DNA of 64,000 bases from Sphingopyxis macrogoltabida (GTDB lineage Bacteria > Pseudomonadota > Alphaproteobacteria > Sphingomonadales > Sphingomonadaceae), in contig NZ_CP012700.1 in NCBI RefSeq assembly GCF_001307295.1, positions 1,615,001-1,679,000 on the forward strand, given 5' to 3'. This document shows positions 25,182-35,058 of this stretch, piece by piece. The position numbers and the translations under genes are program-made. The notes beneath the pieces are model-generated. The model saw nothing but the letters and a program-made list of their open reading frames with translations, searched no databases and was not told where the DNA came from. Numbering within the stretch: position 1 is the first letter of the stretch; the number at the start of each line of letters is the position of its first letter.

Positions 25182-27734
25182 ATGCAATTGGTGATTGTGG
25201 AATCGCCCGCCAAGGCGAAGACGATCGAGAAATATCTTGGTCGCGATTTCAAGGTGCTGGCGAGTTACGGCCATGTTCGCGACCTGCCGCCGAAGGACGG
25301 CTCGGTCGATCCCGACGACGGCTTTGCGATGCAGTGGCAGCTTTATCCCGACAAGGCGAAGCGGCTGAAGGAAATCCAGGACGCCGCGAAGGGCGCCGAC
25401 CGCCTGATCCTCGCGACCGACCCTGATCGCGAGGGCGAGGCAATCAGCTGGCATGTCCAGGAGTTGCTGCGCGCCAAGAAGGCGCTGCCGCAGGCGGTCG
25501 ACCGCGTGACCTTCAACGCGATCACCAAGCAGGCGGTGACCGACGCGATGGCGCACCCGCGCGCGCTCGATGACGATCTGATCGACGCCTATCGCGCCCG
25601 CCGCGCGCTCGATTATCTCGTCGGCTTCACTCTGTCGCCGGTGTTGTGGCGCAAGCTGCCCGGCGCGAAATCGGCGGGCCGCGTCCAGTCGGTCACGCTG
25701 CGCATGGTCGTCGAGCGCGAGCGCGAGATCGAGGCGTTCGTCGCGCAGCAATATTGGTCGGTCACCGGCCTGTTCGAAATGGGCGGCACGCCGTTCCGGG
25801 CGCGGCTCGCACGCTGGCGCGGCGATAAGATCGAGCGACTGACGATCGGCACCGAGGCCGACGCCCGTGCCGCCGAAGCCGATGTGAAGGATGGCCATTT
25901 CACCGTCGATGCGGTCGAGACCAAGCCGCTGACGCGCAACCCGCCGCCGCCCTTCACCACCTCGACGCTGCAGCAGGAGGCAGCGCGCAAGCTCGGCTTC
26001 TCGGCGAGCCACACGATGCGGATCGCACAGGCGCTCTACGAGGACGGCGCGATCACCTATATGCGGACCGACGGCGTCCAGATGGACGGCAGCGCGATCA
26101 GCGCGGCGCGCAAGGCGATTGCCGACCGCTATGACGGCGGCTATGTCCCCGACCAGCCGCGCCAGTATCAGACCAAGGCGAAAAATGCGCAGGAAGCGCA
26201 CGAAGCGATCCGCCCGACCGACTTTTCGAAGGACAAGGCCGGCAGCGGCGACCATGCACGCCTCTATGAGCTGATCTGGAAGCGTGCGCTGGCGAGCCAG
26301 ATGGCGTCGGCGCGGCTCGAACGCACCAGCATCGATCTCAGCGACGGCACCGGCAAGACGATGCTGCGCGCGACGGGGCAGGTAGTGAAATTCCCCGGCT
26401 TTCTTGCTCTCTATGACGAAGGCCGCGATGACAGCGGTGACGACGAGGATGCGCGCCTGCTGCCCGCGATGAGCAAGGGCGACGCGCCGGCCAAGACCGG
26501 CGTCGAGGTCGAAAGCCACGAGACACAGCCGCCGCCGCGCTATTCGGAGGCGAGCCTTGTCAAGAAGATGGAGGAGCTCGGCATCGGGCGCCCGTCGACC
26601 TATGCCTCGATTGTCCAAGTGCTGAAGGACCGCGGCTATGTGACGGTCGAGAAAAACCGCTTCATTCCCGAAGAAAGCGGGCGGCTGCTGACTGCCTTCC
26701 TCGAACGCTTCTTCGAACGCTATGTCGAATATGACTATACCGCCGGGCTCGAGGAAGAGCTCGACGACGTGTCCGGCGGCCGCGCGCAGTGGCAGGCGGT
26801 GCTCGACCGCTTCTGGCGCGATTTCAAGCCGCGTACCGGCGAAGTGATGGAGCAGAAGCCGTCGGAGATCACCGCGGCGCTCGACGAATTCCTCGGTCCC
26901 TATCTCTTCCCCGACAAGGGCGACGGCACCGACCCGCGCCTCTGCCCCAATTGCGGCACCGGGCGGCTCGCGCTGCGCGGCGGCAAGTTTGGGCCGTTCA
27001 TCGCGTGCAGCAACTATCCCGACTGCAAGTTCACGCGCAAATTCGCGCAGCCGGGAGGCAGCGACGCGGGCGACACGGGTCCGGAGACGATGGGGACCGA
27101 TCCCGACAGCGGGCTGGAAGTGACGAAGCGCAGCGGGCGTTTCGGACCCTATATCCAGCTCGGCGACGGCAAGGAGGCAAAGCGCTCGTCGATCCCCAAG
27201 GACATACCGGCCGAAGATTTTGACCTCGACTATGCACTGCGACTGCTCAGCCTGCCGCGCGAGGTCGGGGTTCATCCCGAAAGCGGCAAGCCGATCATGG
27301 CGGGGCTCGGGCGCTATGGCCCCTATCTGCTCCACGACGGTAAATATGCGAAGCTGACCGGTACGGCCGAAATCTTCGACATCGGCATGAACGCTGCGGT
27401 CGTCCGGATCGCCGAGGCGGCGAGCGGCGGCGGGCGCGGGCGGACCAAGGCCGAACCGCTCAACACTTTCGGACCGCACCCGACGAGCGGCGGCGAGATG
27501 AAGCTGATGGAAGGGCGCTTCGGCCCCTATGTCACCGACGGCACGACCAACGCGACTTTGCCCAAGACGGCCGATCCCGCGACGCTGACGCTCGAAGAGG
27601 CGATCGCGCTGATCGATGCGCGCGCGGCCAAAGGGCCGGCAAAGGGCAAGAAAAAGGCCGCGCCGAAGAAAAAGGCGGCTGCGAAGAAGCCTGCTGCAAA
27701 GAAGGCTCCGGCCAAGAAGGCGGCCGCCGAATAG
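25182..27734 (+). CDS. topA: DNA topoisomerase I
   Basis: An 850-residue type IA topoisomerase that relaxes negative supercoils. The Toprim domain starts VIVESPAKAKTIEKYLG and has the metal motif ATDPDREGEA (Asp80, Asp82, Glu84). The catalytic tyrosine is Tyr293 in GAITYMRTDG. One four-cysteine zinc module, CPNCGTG with CSNYPDC, lies near 590. It is followed by three cysteine-less repeats of the G-R-F/Y-G-P-Y type (near 645, 705 and 780) and a Lys/Ala-rich basic tail. The length is normal for alphaproteobacteria. No clear Shine-Dalgarno is seen, but the conserved N-terminus fixes the start. Confidence 0.96.
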   Translation: MQLVIVESPAKAKTIEKYLGRDFKVLASYGHVRDLPPKDGSVDPDDGFAMQWQLYPDKAKRLKEIQDAAKGADRLILATDPDREGEAISWHVQELLRAKKALPQAVDRVTFNAITKQAVTDAMAHPRALDDDLIDAYRARRALDYLVGFTLSPVLWRKLPGAKSAGRVQSVTLRMVVEREREIEAFVAQQYWSVTGLFEMGGTPFRARLARWRGDKIERLTIGTEADARAAEADVKDGHFTVDAVETKPLTRNPPPPFTTSTLQQEAARKLGFSASHTMRIAQALYEDGAITYMRTDGVQMDGSAISAARKAIADRYDGGYVPDQPRQYQTKAKNAQEAHEAIRPTDFSKDKAGSGDHARLYELIWKRALASQMASARLERTSIDLSDGTGKTMLRATGQVVKFPGFLALYDEGRDDSGDDEDARLLPAMSKGDAPAKTGVEVESHETQPPPRYSEASLVKKMEELGIGRPSTYASIVQVLKDRGYVTVEKNRFIPEESGRLLTAFLERFFERYVEYDYTAGLEEELDDVSGGRAQWQAVLDRFWRDFKPRTGEVMEQKPSEITAALDEFLGPYLFPDKGDGTDPRLCPNCGTGRLALRGGKFGPFIACSNYPDCKFTRKFAQPGGSDAGDTGPETMGTDPDSGLEVTKRSGRFGPYIQLGDGKEAKRSSIPKDIPAEDFDLDYALRLLSLPREVGVHPESGKPIMAGLGRYGPYLLHDGKYAKLTGTAEIFDIGMNAAVVRIAEAASGGGRGRTKAEPLNTFGPHPTSGGEMKLMEGRFGPYVTDGTTNATLPKTADPATLTLEEAIALIDARAAKGPAKGKKKAAPKKKAAAKKPAAKKAPAKKAAAE

Positions 27735-27799
27735 CGTTAATCGGCGGCGTTTGCGACACAGCAACCGCGTGATAAGGTGGCGCATCGGGAGGTATTTCG

Positions 27800-28921
27800 A
27801 TGCGCCGTCTGTTTGCTGGCTTGCTTGCCGTCTTCGCGCTGTGTGCGCTGCCGGCGGCTGCACAGCCGTCACGCTATCTGATCTCGGCCCAGCCGATGGC
27901 CGAGGCGCCCGCCGGCGTGCAGGCTTGGCGGGTGCAATATTGGACAACCAATGGTAGCGGCGCGCGTTTCGCGGTCACCGGCATTGTCGCTGCGCCGATG
28001 GAGGCGATTCCACCGCGCCCGCGCCGCGTGATTGCCTGGACTCACGGTGCGTGGGGTGTTGCCGAGAAATGCGCCCCGTCGCTCAGCCCCAATTTCTTCG
28101 ACTACAGTGCCGGAATGGATGCCGTCCGCAACGGCTATGTCGTCGTCGCGCCCGATTATATCGGGCTCGCCAGCCCGACGATGCATCCTTTCCTCGTCGG
28201 TACCGACACAGCAAACGCCGTCCTAGACGCAGTTCGCGCGGCGCGCGAGATCCCGGGCGCCGCTGCGGGCAGCAACTTCGCTGTCTGGGGGGAGTCGCAG
28301 GGCGGGCATGCCGCGTTGTGGACCGCGACCGCGGCGCGTTCCTATGCCCCCGACCTGACGCTCGTCGCCACCGCGGCCGCAGCACCGCCGACCGATCTGG
28401 CTGCCAATCTGCGCGAAGCGAGCGACAAGAATGCGCGTGCGTTGCTGCTGTCCTTCGCGCTGCATAGCTGGGCGACGCTCTATAGCTTCCCGCTCGACGG
28501 CGTCGCAAACCGCACCAATCAGGGTATCATCCATAGGCTGGCCGAAAACAATTGCGTCAGCCTCAACAAGAAGCCGAAGCTCGGTACGATCCTCGGCATC
28601 CTCACGATCGCGCGCGCGACGCGGAACAAGGACATCGGCAAGATCGAACCCTTCGCCTCCTTTGCGCGCGCCAACAGTGTCGATCCGGCGCGCGTCCCGG
28701 GGCCGCTTTTGATTGCGCAGAGCAGCAAGGATACCATCGTTTCGTCTGCGGTGACGCAAAAGTTCGCAAAGGCGGCCTGCAAGCGCGGCACGCCCACGCG
28801 CTGGATCGACATGATCGGCGATCATGGCGCGAGCGCGAAGGACAGTGCACAGGAAACGATCGGCTGGATCACCTCGCGCTTCGACGGCAATGCGCCGCCG
28901 AACGATTGCCGGCGGATCTAG
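27800..28921 (+). CDS. Exported secretory-lipase-like alpha/beta hydrolase
   Basis: A 373-residue protein with the signal peptide MRRLFAGLLAVFALCALPAAAQ. It has IAWTHGAWGVAEKCAPS near the oxyanion region, VVVAPDYIGLASP, the nucleophile elbow WGESQGGHAALW, the acid in AQSSKDTIVSS and the His in IGDHGASAKD. This arrangement matches the secretory lipase (LIP) family more than generic esterases. Cysteines at CAPS, NNCVS, AACKRG and NDCRR could form disulfides outside the cytoplasm. GGGAGG lies 7 bases before the ATG. The substrate is probably an ester or acylglycerol (inference). Confidence 0.83.
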   Translation: MRRLFAGLLAVFALCALPAAAQPSRYLISAQPMAEAPAGVQAWRVQYWTTNGSGARFAVTGIVAAPMEAIPPRPRRVIAWTHGAWGVAEKCAPSLSPNFFDYSAGMDAVRNGYVVVAPDYIGLASPTMHPFLVGTDTANAVLDAVRAAREIPGAAAGSNFAVWGESQGGHAALWTATAARSYAPDLTLVATAAAAPPTDLAANLREASDKNARALLLSFALHSWATLYSFPLDGVANRTNQGIIHRLAENNCVSLNKKPKLGTILGILTIARATRNKDIGKIEPFASFARANSVDPARVPGPLLIAQSSKDTIVSSAVTQKFAKAACKRGTPTRWIDMIGDHGASAKDSAQETIGWITSRFDGNAPPNDCRRI

Positions 28922-28922
28922 G

Positions 28923-29384
28923 CTATCGGAAAGTTTCCGCATCGCCCCTTTTAAGCCAAGTTGAAGCGTCTCTGCGGAACAGGGTGAGGATTGAAATGAC
29001 GGTCACACTTGCGGCGACGAATCCTGCGATTGCAATGCTATCCGGCATGTGAGGAGGTCTGATACGCCAAATCATAATATAAGACGCTAGGGCGCCACTC
29101 CCCGCGACGAACGTGTATAAGCGCTTTGCGATATCGCTCGCGCGATGGGCAATATACTCTGAAAAGAGAAATGTGATCGCGAACGACAGTAGACCGCCTA
29201 CTACTGGAACGACCGTTCTTAAAGCTCCATTCATTATGTACATGATCGCAGGATCGATCATTGCCAGTGCCGTGAAGGCAAGCAACACGTCCACAAAAAG
29301 CGTAAGTGGAAGGGCCCAAATAAGCCATTCGAAGATGTAGATCGATTTGGGCCTGTTGGCGTAGAGCGTATCACGACGGCGCAT
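28923..29384 (-). CDS. Hypothetical four-helix membrane protein in a lower-GC patch
   Basis: A 153-residue protein with about four transmembrane segments (near 18-45, 50-75, 88-108 and 115-137), a basic N-terminus MRRRDTLYANRPKSIY and a charged C-terminal tail. No family is recognised. The DNA from about 28970 to 29390 is visibly richer in A/T than the flanking genes, with many codons rare in the neighbours (such as ATA and AGA), which suggests recent acquisition or weak selection. It ends 1 base after the convergent lipase-like gene stop and starts 22 bases downstream of era on the same strand. Confidence 0.7.
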   Translation of the reverse strand: MRRRDTLYANRPKSIYIFEWLIWALPLTLFVDVLLAFTALAMIDPAIMYIMNGALRTVVPVVGGLLSFAITFLFSEYIAHRASDIAKRLYTFVAGSGALASYIMIWRIRPPHMPDSIAIAGFVAASVTVISILTLFRRDASTWLKRGDAETFR

Positions 29385-29406
29385 AATTTTCCTCTGGGAT
29401 CGTTCC

Positions 29407-30300
29407 TCAATCCACCCAGTCGAGTCCCATGTCGCGATAGACGCTGCGGTCTTCGTCCCAGTTTTCCTTGACCTTGACGTGCAGGAACAGGTGGACCTTG
29501 CGGCCCATGAGTTCGGTCAGTTCGGCGCGGGCGCGGGCGCCGATTTCCTTGATCCGGCTGCCGCCCTTGCCGAGGACGATCGCGCGCTGGTTGTCGCGCG
29601 CGACGTAGATTTGCTGGTGAATTTCGGCGCTGCCGTCGGGCCGCGACTTGAACAGCTCGGTCTCGACCGTCGATTGGTAGGGCAATTCCTCGTGGAGCTG
29701 GCGGTAGAGCTGCTCGCGCGTGATTTCGGCGGCCAGCATGCGCTCGGGCGCGTCGCTGACCTCGTCCTCGGGGAAATGCCACGGCCCCTCGGGCATCAGC
29801 GTGGCGAGATGCGCCTTGAGTTCGGGCACTCCGTCGCCGCTGCTCGCTGCGATGAAGAAGGTCTCGTCGAACGCGAGCCGCGCGTTGAGCTCGGTCGCAA
29901 TGGTGAGCAGCTTGTCCTTCTTGGTCAGGTCGACCTTGTTGAGGATCAGATATTTTTTCTCGGGCCGGTTCGCGATGCCCTCCAGCACGCGCTCGACGCG
30001 GCCGGTCAGCTTGGCAGCGGCATCGACCATGACGAGGATCGCTTCGGCTTCCTCGATGCTGCCCCAGGCGGCGGCGACCATCGCGCGGTCGAGGCGGCGG
30101 GTGGGCGCGAAGATGCCGGGCGTGTCGATCAGCACGATCTGCGCGTCGCCATCCATCGCAACGCCCATCAGCCGCGTCCGCGTCGTCTGCGCCTTGGGGC
30201 TCACGATCGCGACCTTCTGGCCGACTAGCGCGTTGACGAGGGTCGATTTGCCCGCATTGGGCGCGCCGACGACGGCGACGAAACCGCAACGCTGGGTCAT
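29407..30300 (-). CDS. era: GTPase Era
   Basis: A 297-residue ribosome-assembly GTPase. G1 is GAPNAGKST at residue 12, then G2 in the QTTRTRLMG loop, G3 in DTPGIF, G4 in NKVDLT and G5 in the AASSGDGV region. The C-terminal KH domain carries [17 protein letters not shown], which binds the 3' end of 16S rRNA. Its ATG overlaps the rnc stop, so it is coupled to rnc in the usual lepB-rnc-era operon. Confidence 0.96.
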   Translation of the reverse strand: MTQRCGFVAVVGAPNAGKSTLVNALVGQKVAIVSPKAQTTRTRLMGVAMDGDAQIVLIDTPGIFAPTRRLDRAMVAAAWGSIEEAEAILVMVDAAAKLTGRVERVLEGIANRPEKKYLILNKVDLTKKDKLLTIATELNARLAFDETFFIAASSGDGVPELKAHLATLMPEGPWHFPEDEVSDAPERMLAAEITREQLYRQLHEELPYQSTVETELFKSRPDGSAEIHQQIYVARDNQRAIVLGKGGSRIKEIGARARAELTELMGRKVHLFLHVKVKENWDEDRSVYRDMGLDWVD

Positions 30301-30977
30301 TTTTCCTGTCCTTCGAGTTCGGCGAGCAGCGCCGCCGCCGCGGCCTTTTCCGCCGCCTGTTTGCTCGCGCCTTCGGCTTCGGCCCGCGCGAGCTTGCCGA
30401 CGCTCACCGCGACGCGAAAGCGCGGGGCATGGTCGGGGCCTTCGCGCGCGACAATCTCATATTCGGGCGGGCGGCGTTTGCGCGCCAGCGCCCATTCCTG
30501 CAGCGCCGCCTTCGGATGCTTGGGCGCCGCTTGCTGGCCCTCGATCATCCCGCCCCAGTGGGCAAGGATGAAGGCGCGCGCGGCGTCGGCTCCCTGGTCG
30601 AGATAGAGCGCGCCGATCAGCGCCTCGATCGCGTCGGCAGCGATATTGTCGCTGTAGCGGCCACCATCGCTGCGTGCCTGCGCCCCGAAGCGGACGAGTG
30701 CGGTGAGGTCGAGCCGGCGCGCGATCGCGGCGCAGGTTTCGCCCGACGCGAGCGCATGCAACCGCGACGAAAGTTCGCCCTCGGTCGCGGCGGGAAAACG
30801 CGTATAGAGCTCCGACGCGATGACGAGCCCGAGGACGCGGTCGCCGAGAAACTCGAGCCGTTGATAGTCGGCGCGGCCCGTACTGCCATGCGTCAGGGCC
30901 TGATCGTACAAGGACAGGTCGCCCGGGGCGCAGCCGATGATGTCGGCGAGCGCCCCGGTGTCGAGGGTATCGCTCAA
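30297..30977 (-). CDS. rnc: Ribonuclease III
   Basis: A 226-residue double-strand RNA endonuclease. The nuclease signature is [17 protein letters not shown] near residue 41, and the second acidic site is [15 protein letters not shown] near 112. The C-terminal dsRNA-binding domain has [10 protein letters not shown] and [15 protein letters not shown]. No ATG or GTG fits the conserved N-terminus. A TTG at 30977 preceded by GGGGA overlaps the lepB stop as TTGA and gives a protein of normal length, so I use it. The frame is open upstream to 31295, but that region is lepB in another register. Confidence 0.93.
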   Translation of the reverse strand: MSDTLDTGALADIIGCAPGDLSLYDQALTHGSTGRADYQRLEFLGDRVLGLVIASELYTRFPAATEGELSSRLHALASGETCAAIARRLDLTALVRFGAQARSDGGRYSDNIAADAIEALIGALYLDQGADAARAFILAHWGGMIEGQQAAPKHPKAALQEWALARKRRPPEYEIVAREGPDHAPRFRVAVSVGKLARAEAEGASKQAAEKAAAAALLAELEGQEK

Positions 30978-31867
30978 AAACCGTCCCCGATGCGGCTCCA
31001 GCGCGCGGCAGTGAACCAGCTGATTGGATTGAACCAGCTTGCCGACCCGTCGGTCGAGAACATCCCGACCAGCGCATGGCCGACGAGGTTCTTTTCGGGG
31101 ACGAGGCCGATGCCCTGATTCTCGATCGCCGGGAAGCGGCTGTCGGCGCTGCGGTCGCGGTTGTCGCCCATCAGGAACAAATGCCCTTCGGGCACGACGA
31201 CGAGCGGCGTATTGTCCTCGGGAATGGTCGTGATGTCGAGGATCGCATAGCTTTTGCCGCTCGGCAGCGTTTCGCGGAACTGCTTGTAGCGGCACTGGCG
31301 CAGGCCGTTTGCGCTCACTTCCTCGAATTCGGGCGAATAGCAGGGCAGGGTGCCCGTCGCGCGCGATGCTTCGATCATGTTCGGCGTCACCGGGATCACG
31401 AGATCGGGCATCGCGTCGCGCTTCAGCGGCGCGCCGTTGAGCCAGACGATGCCGTCGCGAACCTGCACGCTGTCGCCGGGCAGGCCGATGACGCGCTTGA
31501 TATAATCATTGTCGGCGACCGGCGGCGCCTTGAAAACGACGACATCGCCGCGTTCGGGCGTACGCGCGAAAATCCGGCCGGGGATCAGCGGGACGCTGAA
31601 CGGCAGGCTGTACTTCGAATAGCCATAGGCCATTTTGTTGACGAGCAGATAGTCGCCGATCAGCAGCCGCGGCTGCATCGATTCCGAAGGAATGTTGAAG
31701 GGCGACAGGAAAAAGCTGCGGAAAATCAGCACTGCGATCGCCAGCAGGGCAAGGAAGCGGACGGTATCGACCGCCTCTTCCTTCGCCGACACCGGGGTCG
31801 GGGTGGGGGAGGCCGGCGCCGGCTGGTCGGCAGGCGCGTTATCGGCAGTAAAGCTGGCTTCGGTCAT
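30974..31867 (-). CDS. lepB: Signal peptidase I
   Basis: A 297-residue membrane-bound serine protease that removes Sec signal peptides. After a Pro/Ala-rich cytoplasmic stretch (residues 10-30) comes one transmembrane helix ([20 protein letters not shown]). The catalytic serine is in [20 protein letters not shown] near residue 60. The general-base lysine is in [12 protein letters not shown] near 118. [13 protein letters not shown] near 237 is box E. A second cysteine pair (PCYSPEF and RQCRYK) lies in the periplasmic insertion. It heads the lepB-rnc-era operon and is divergent from pgi. Confidence 0.95.
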   Translation of the reverse strand: MTEASFTADNAPADQPAPASPTPTPVSAKEEAVDTVRFLALLAIAVLIFRSFFLSPFNIPSESMQPRLLIGDYLLVNKMAYGYSKYSLPFSVPLIPGRIFARTPERGDVVVFKAPPVADNDYIKRVIGLPGDSVQVRDGIVWLNGAPLKRDAMPDLVIPVTPNMIEASRATGTLPCYSPEFEEVSANGLRQCRYKQFRETLPSGKSYAILDITTIPEDNTPLVVVPEGHLFLMGDNRDRSADSRFPAIENQGIGLVPEKNLVGHALVGMFSTDGSASWFNPISWFTAARWSRIGDGF

Positions 31868-31988
31868 GTCCGCGCATTGGCGATGAATAGGTTCCCACGT
31901 CAAGCGAATATCGGCGGATGGCGCTGGCGCACCGATGGCGGCGGGCCTATGAAAAGGCCGATCTCGCCTCTCGAAGGAACCCAAGTCC

Positions 31989-33494
31989 ATGACGACCGCC
32001 CAGCAGGCCTGGCAGGCCCTTGCCGACTGGCAGCCGAAGCCGTTGACCGAGCTGGTCGCCGCCGATCCCGACACGCGGTTGCAGGCTCTCGTCCGCAGCG
32101 TCGCCGATATCCGCTTCGATTTTGCCAAGACCCACCTCGATGACGGCGCGATCGATATCCTGTCGAACCTTGCCGCGGCGCAGGATTTCGGCGGTCGTCG
32201 CAAGACGCTCTTCTCGGGCGGCATCGCCAATCCGACCGAAAACCGGGCGGCCGAACATAGCGCCGAGCGTGGCGACGGGGCACCCGAGTCGGTCCATGTC
32301 GCGCAGGCGCTGCACCAGCGGATGCGGATGATGATCGACGCGATCGAAGCGGGCGCGTTCGGCGAAATCCGCCACCTGCTCCATATCGGCATCGGCGGCT
32401 CGGCGCTTGGCCCCGACCTGCTCGTCGACGCACTCGGGCGGCACAGTTCGCGCTATGACGTCGCGGTCGTCTCGAACGTCGACGGCGCCGCCCTTTCCGA
32501 AGCCTTTGCGCGATTCAGCCCCGAACATACGCTCGTCGCCGTCGCTTCGAAGACCTTCACCACGACCGAAACGCTGCTCAACGCCGCGTCGGCGTTGCAG
32601 TGGCTGGAGGAAGGTGGCGTCGACGATCCGCTCGGCCGGGTGATCGCGCTGACCGCGATGCCCGATCGGGCGATCGAGTGGGGAGTCGACGAAACGCGTA
32701 TCCTGCCGTTCAGCGAAACCGTGGGCGGCCGCTATTCGCTCTGGTCGTCGATCGGTTTTCCCGCCGCGCTGGCCTTGGGGTGGGACGCCTTTGCCGACCT
32801 GCTCGAGGGGGCGGCCGAGATGGACCGGCATTTCCGGCTCGCCGACGGGGCGGATAACATCTGCCTGCTCGCGGCGTTCGCCGACCAGCTCTACGCCAAC
32901 CGCCTCGGTTGCCAGACGCGCGCGGTCTTTGCCTATGACGAGCGGCTGCGGCTGTTGCCCGATTATCTCCAGCAGCTCGAAATGGAATCGAACGGCAAGT
33001 CGGTGACGCTGGACGGCGCGCCGCTCGGGCGCCACAGCGCGCCGATCACTTGGGGCGGCGTCGGCACCGATGCGCAGCACGCGGTGTTCCAGCTCCTCCA
33101 TCAGGGCACGCATCTGACCCCGGTCGAGTTCGTCGTCGCGCGCGAGCCCGATCATCTGCTCGACGATGCGCATCACGAAACGCTTGTCGCCAATTGCATC
33201 GCGCAGGGCGCGGCGTTGATGACGGGCCGCGCTAGCGAGGACGGCGCGCGCAATTATCCGGGCAACCGCCCGTCGACGACGATCCTGCTCGATCAGGTCA
33301 GCCCGCGCAGCCTCGGCGCGCTGATCGCCTTTTACGAGCACCGGGTCTTTGCCAATGCCGTGCTGCTCGGCATCAACCCCTTCGACCAGTTCGGGGTCGA
33401 ACTGGGGAAGGAAATGGCCAAGGGTTTGACCGAGGGAACTATTGAATTCGATCCCGCGACGCAGGCGCTGATGCACGCGGCGCTCGGCGAATGA
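31989..33494 (+). CDS. pgi: Glucose-6-phosphate isomerase
   Basis: A 501-residue sugar isomerase interconverting glucose-6-phosphate and fructose-6-phosphate. Family motifs are IGIGGSALGPDLLVDAL near 135, VSNVDGAALSEAF, VASKTFTTTETLLNA near 186, GGRYSLWSSIGFP near 247 and the final signature VFANAVLLGINPFDQFGVELGK near 455. The length is slightly shorter than the Escherichia coli enzyme but usual for sphingomonads. It stands alone between divergent lepB and gor. Confidence 0.94.
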   Translation: MTTAQQAWQALADWQPKPLTELVAADPDTRLQALVRSVADIRFDFAKTHLDDGAIDILSNLAAAQDFGGRRKTLFSGGIANPTENRAAEHSAERGDGAPESVHVAQALHQRMRMMIDAIEAGAFGEIRHLLHIGIGGSALGPDLLVDALGRHSSRYDVAVVSNVDGAALSEAFARFSPEHTLVAVASKTFTTTETLLNAASALQWLEEGGVDDPLGRVIALTAMPDRAIEWGVDETRILPFSETVGGRYSLWSSIGFPAALALGWDAFADLLEGAAEMDRHFRLADGADNICLLAAFADQLYANRLGCQTRAVFAYDERLRLLPDYLQQLEMESNGKSVTLDGAPLGRHSAPITWGGVGTDAQHAVFQLLHQGTHLTPVEFVVAREPDHLLDDAHHETLVANCIAQGAALMTGRASEDGARNYPGNRPSTTILLDQVSPRSLGALIAFYEHRVFANAVLLGINPFDQFGVELGKEMAKGLTEGTIEFDPATQALMHAALGE

Positions 33495-33602
33495 GTAGAA
33501 GTTCATCACAGTAACCGCAAAATTCGATTGGCAAGTCGTCGCGGCATAACCATATAGGCGCCCGTTGCCGATTGCAATCCATCACAAGCGCGGGGTTCAT
33601 CC

Positions 33603-34949
33603 ATGAGCGAGTTCGACTACGACCTGTTCGTCATCGGTGCGGGGTCCGGCGGGGTGCGCGCCTCGCGCATCGCGGCTTCGCACGGCGCGCGGGTCGCGGT
33701 CGCCGAGGAGCATCGGGTCGGCGGGACCTGCGTCATTCGCGGCTGCGTTCCCAAGAAACTGCTCGTCTATGGCGCCCATTTTGCCGAGGATATTCACGAC
33801 GCTCGGAAATTCGGGTGGGAGGTCGCCGACTGCAAGTTCAACTGGGACGTGCTGCGCGACAATGTGCTGGCCGAGGTGGACCGGCTCGAAGGCCTCTATG
33901 GCCAGACGCTCGACAGCCACAAGGTCACCGTCTTCAAAACGCGCGCGACGTTGATCGGGCCGCAGAAGGTCCGCCTTGCCGACGGGCAGGAAATCAGCGC
34001 CGAACGCATCCTGATCGCGACCGGCGGCTGGCCCTTCGTTCCTGAATTTCCGGGCAGCGAGCATGCGATCACCTCGAACGAGGTCTTCCATCTCGACAAG
34101 CTGCCGAAACGCGTCGTGATCGCCGGCGGCGGTTATATCGCCAACGAGTTCGCCGGCATCTTTAACGAATTCGGCAGCAAGGTGACGATCGTCAACCGCG
34201 GTGACACCATATTGCGCGGCTACGACGAACAGATCCGCGATCGGCTGCTCCAGATTTCGATGACCAAGGGCATCGACTTCAAGTTCAACGCGCCGTTCCA
34301 GTCGATCGAAAAGAACGACGACGGCACGCTGACCGTCCATCTCGAAAATTGCGATGCGATAACCGCCGACGCGGTGCTGATCGCGACCGGGCGGACCCCG
34401 AACACCAAGGGGCTGGGCCTTGAGGATGTCGGCGTCGAACTCGACGCGCATGGTGCGATCAAGGTCGACGAGACCAACCAGTCGTCGGTACCGAGCATCT
34501 ATGCTGTCGGCGACGTGACCAACCGCATCCAGCTTACCCCTGTCGCGATCCGCGAAGGGCAGGCGTTCGCGGACTCGGTGTTCGGCGGCAAACCGACCGT
34601 CGTCGATTACACAAACGTTCCGAGCGCGGTGTTCAGCCACCCGCCGATCGGGGCGGTCGGGATGACCGAGGCCGAGGCGCGCAACAAGCTAGGCAGCATC
34701 CGCACTTACACGAGCGATTTTCGCGCGATGAAGAATGTCCTCGCCGGTCGTAACGAACGCGCGCTTTACAAGATGATCGTCAACGCCGCGACCGACCAGG
34801 TCGTCGGCCTCCACATGATCGGACCCGATGCCCCCGAAATATTGCAGGCGGCCGCGATCGCGGTGAAGGCGGGGCTGACCAAGGCCGATTTCGACGCCAC
34901 CGTCGCGCTGCATCCGAGCATGGCCGAGGAACTGGTGCTGCTGAAATAG
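33603..34949 (+). CDS. gor: Glutathione-disulfide reductase
   Basis: A 448-residue flavoprotein disulfide reductase. The FAD motif is FVIGAGSGGVRASRIAA, the redox-active disulfide is GGTCVIRGCVPKKLL, and the NADPH motif is VIAGGGYIANEFAGIF. The following VNRGDTILRGYDEQIR has arginine residues expected for NADPH preference. The dimer-interface His-Glu pair is in ALHPSMAEELV at the C-terminus. This pattern separates it from lipoamide dehydrogenase (GGTCLNxGCxPSK). It keeps glutathione reduced in the cytoplasm. A REP-type palindrome follows the stop. Confidence 0.92.
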   Translation: MSEFDYDLFVIGAGSGGVRASRIAASHGARVAVAEEHRVGGTCVIRGCVPKKLLVYGAHFAEDIHDARKFGWEVADCKFNWDVLRDNVLAEVDRLEGLYGQTLDSHKVTVFKTRATLIGPQKVRLADGQEISAERILIATGGWPFVPEFPGSEHAITSNEVFHLDKLPKRVVIAGGGYIANEFAGIFNEFGSKVTIVNRGDTILRGYDEQIRDRLLQISMTKGIDFKFNAPFQSIEKNDDGTLTVHLENCDAITADAVLIATGRTPNTKGLGLEDVGVELDAHGAIKVDETNQSSVPSIYAVGDVTNRIQLTPVAIREGQAFADSVFGGKPTVVDYTNVPSAVFSHPPIGAVGMTEAEARNKLGSIRTYTSDFRAMKNVLAGRNERALYKMIVNAATDQVVGLHMIGPDAPEILQAAAIAVKAGLTKADFDATVALHPSMAEELVLLK

Positions 34950-34954
34950 CGCCA

Positions 34955-35017
34955 TGATCCCCGGCGAAAGCCGGGGCCCAGCAGGCATCCATGGACCCCG
35001 GCTTTCGCCGGGGATCA
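34955..35017. repeat. REP-type double palindrome with CCCCGGCGAAAGCCGGGG core
   Basis: Arms at about 34955-34979 and 34993-35017 match with one mismatch. Each arm contains CCCCGGC-gaaa-GCCGGGG. It lies between gor and the next gene on the same strand. The core differs from the CCCGGACTTGATCCGGG type, so it is a second subtype. Confidence 0.85.
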
Positions 35018-35058
35018 CGCAATGCTATGTTCGCACCTGAAAATCAGGGGAGGCGCGG

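Noticed and set aside
25101..27947. A 948-codon minus-strand open frame opposite topA
   Set aside because: It is the mirror of a strongly conserved topA in high-GC DNA. It is Arg/Ala-rich and shows no domain.
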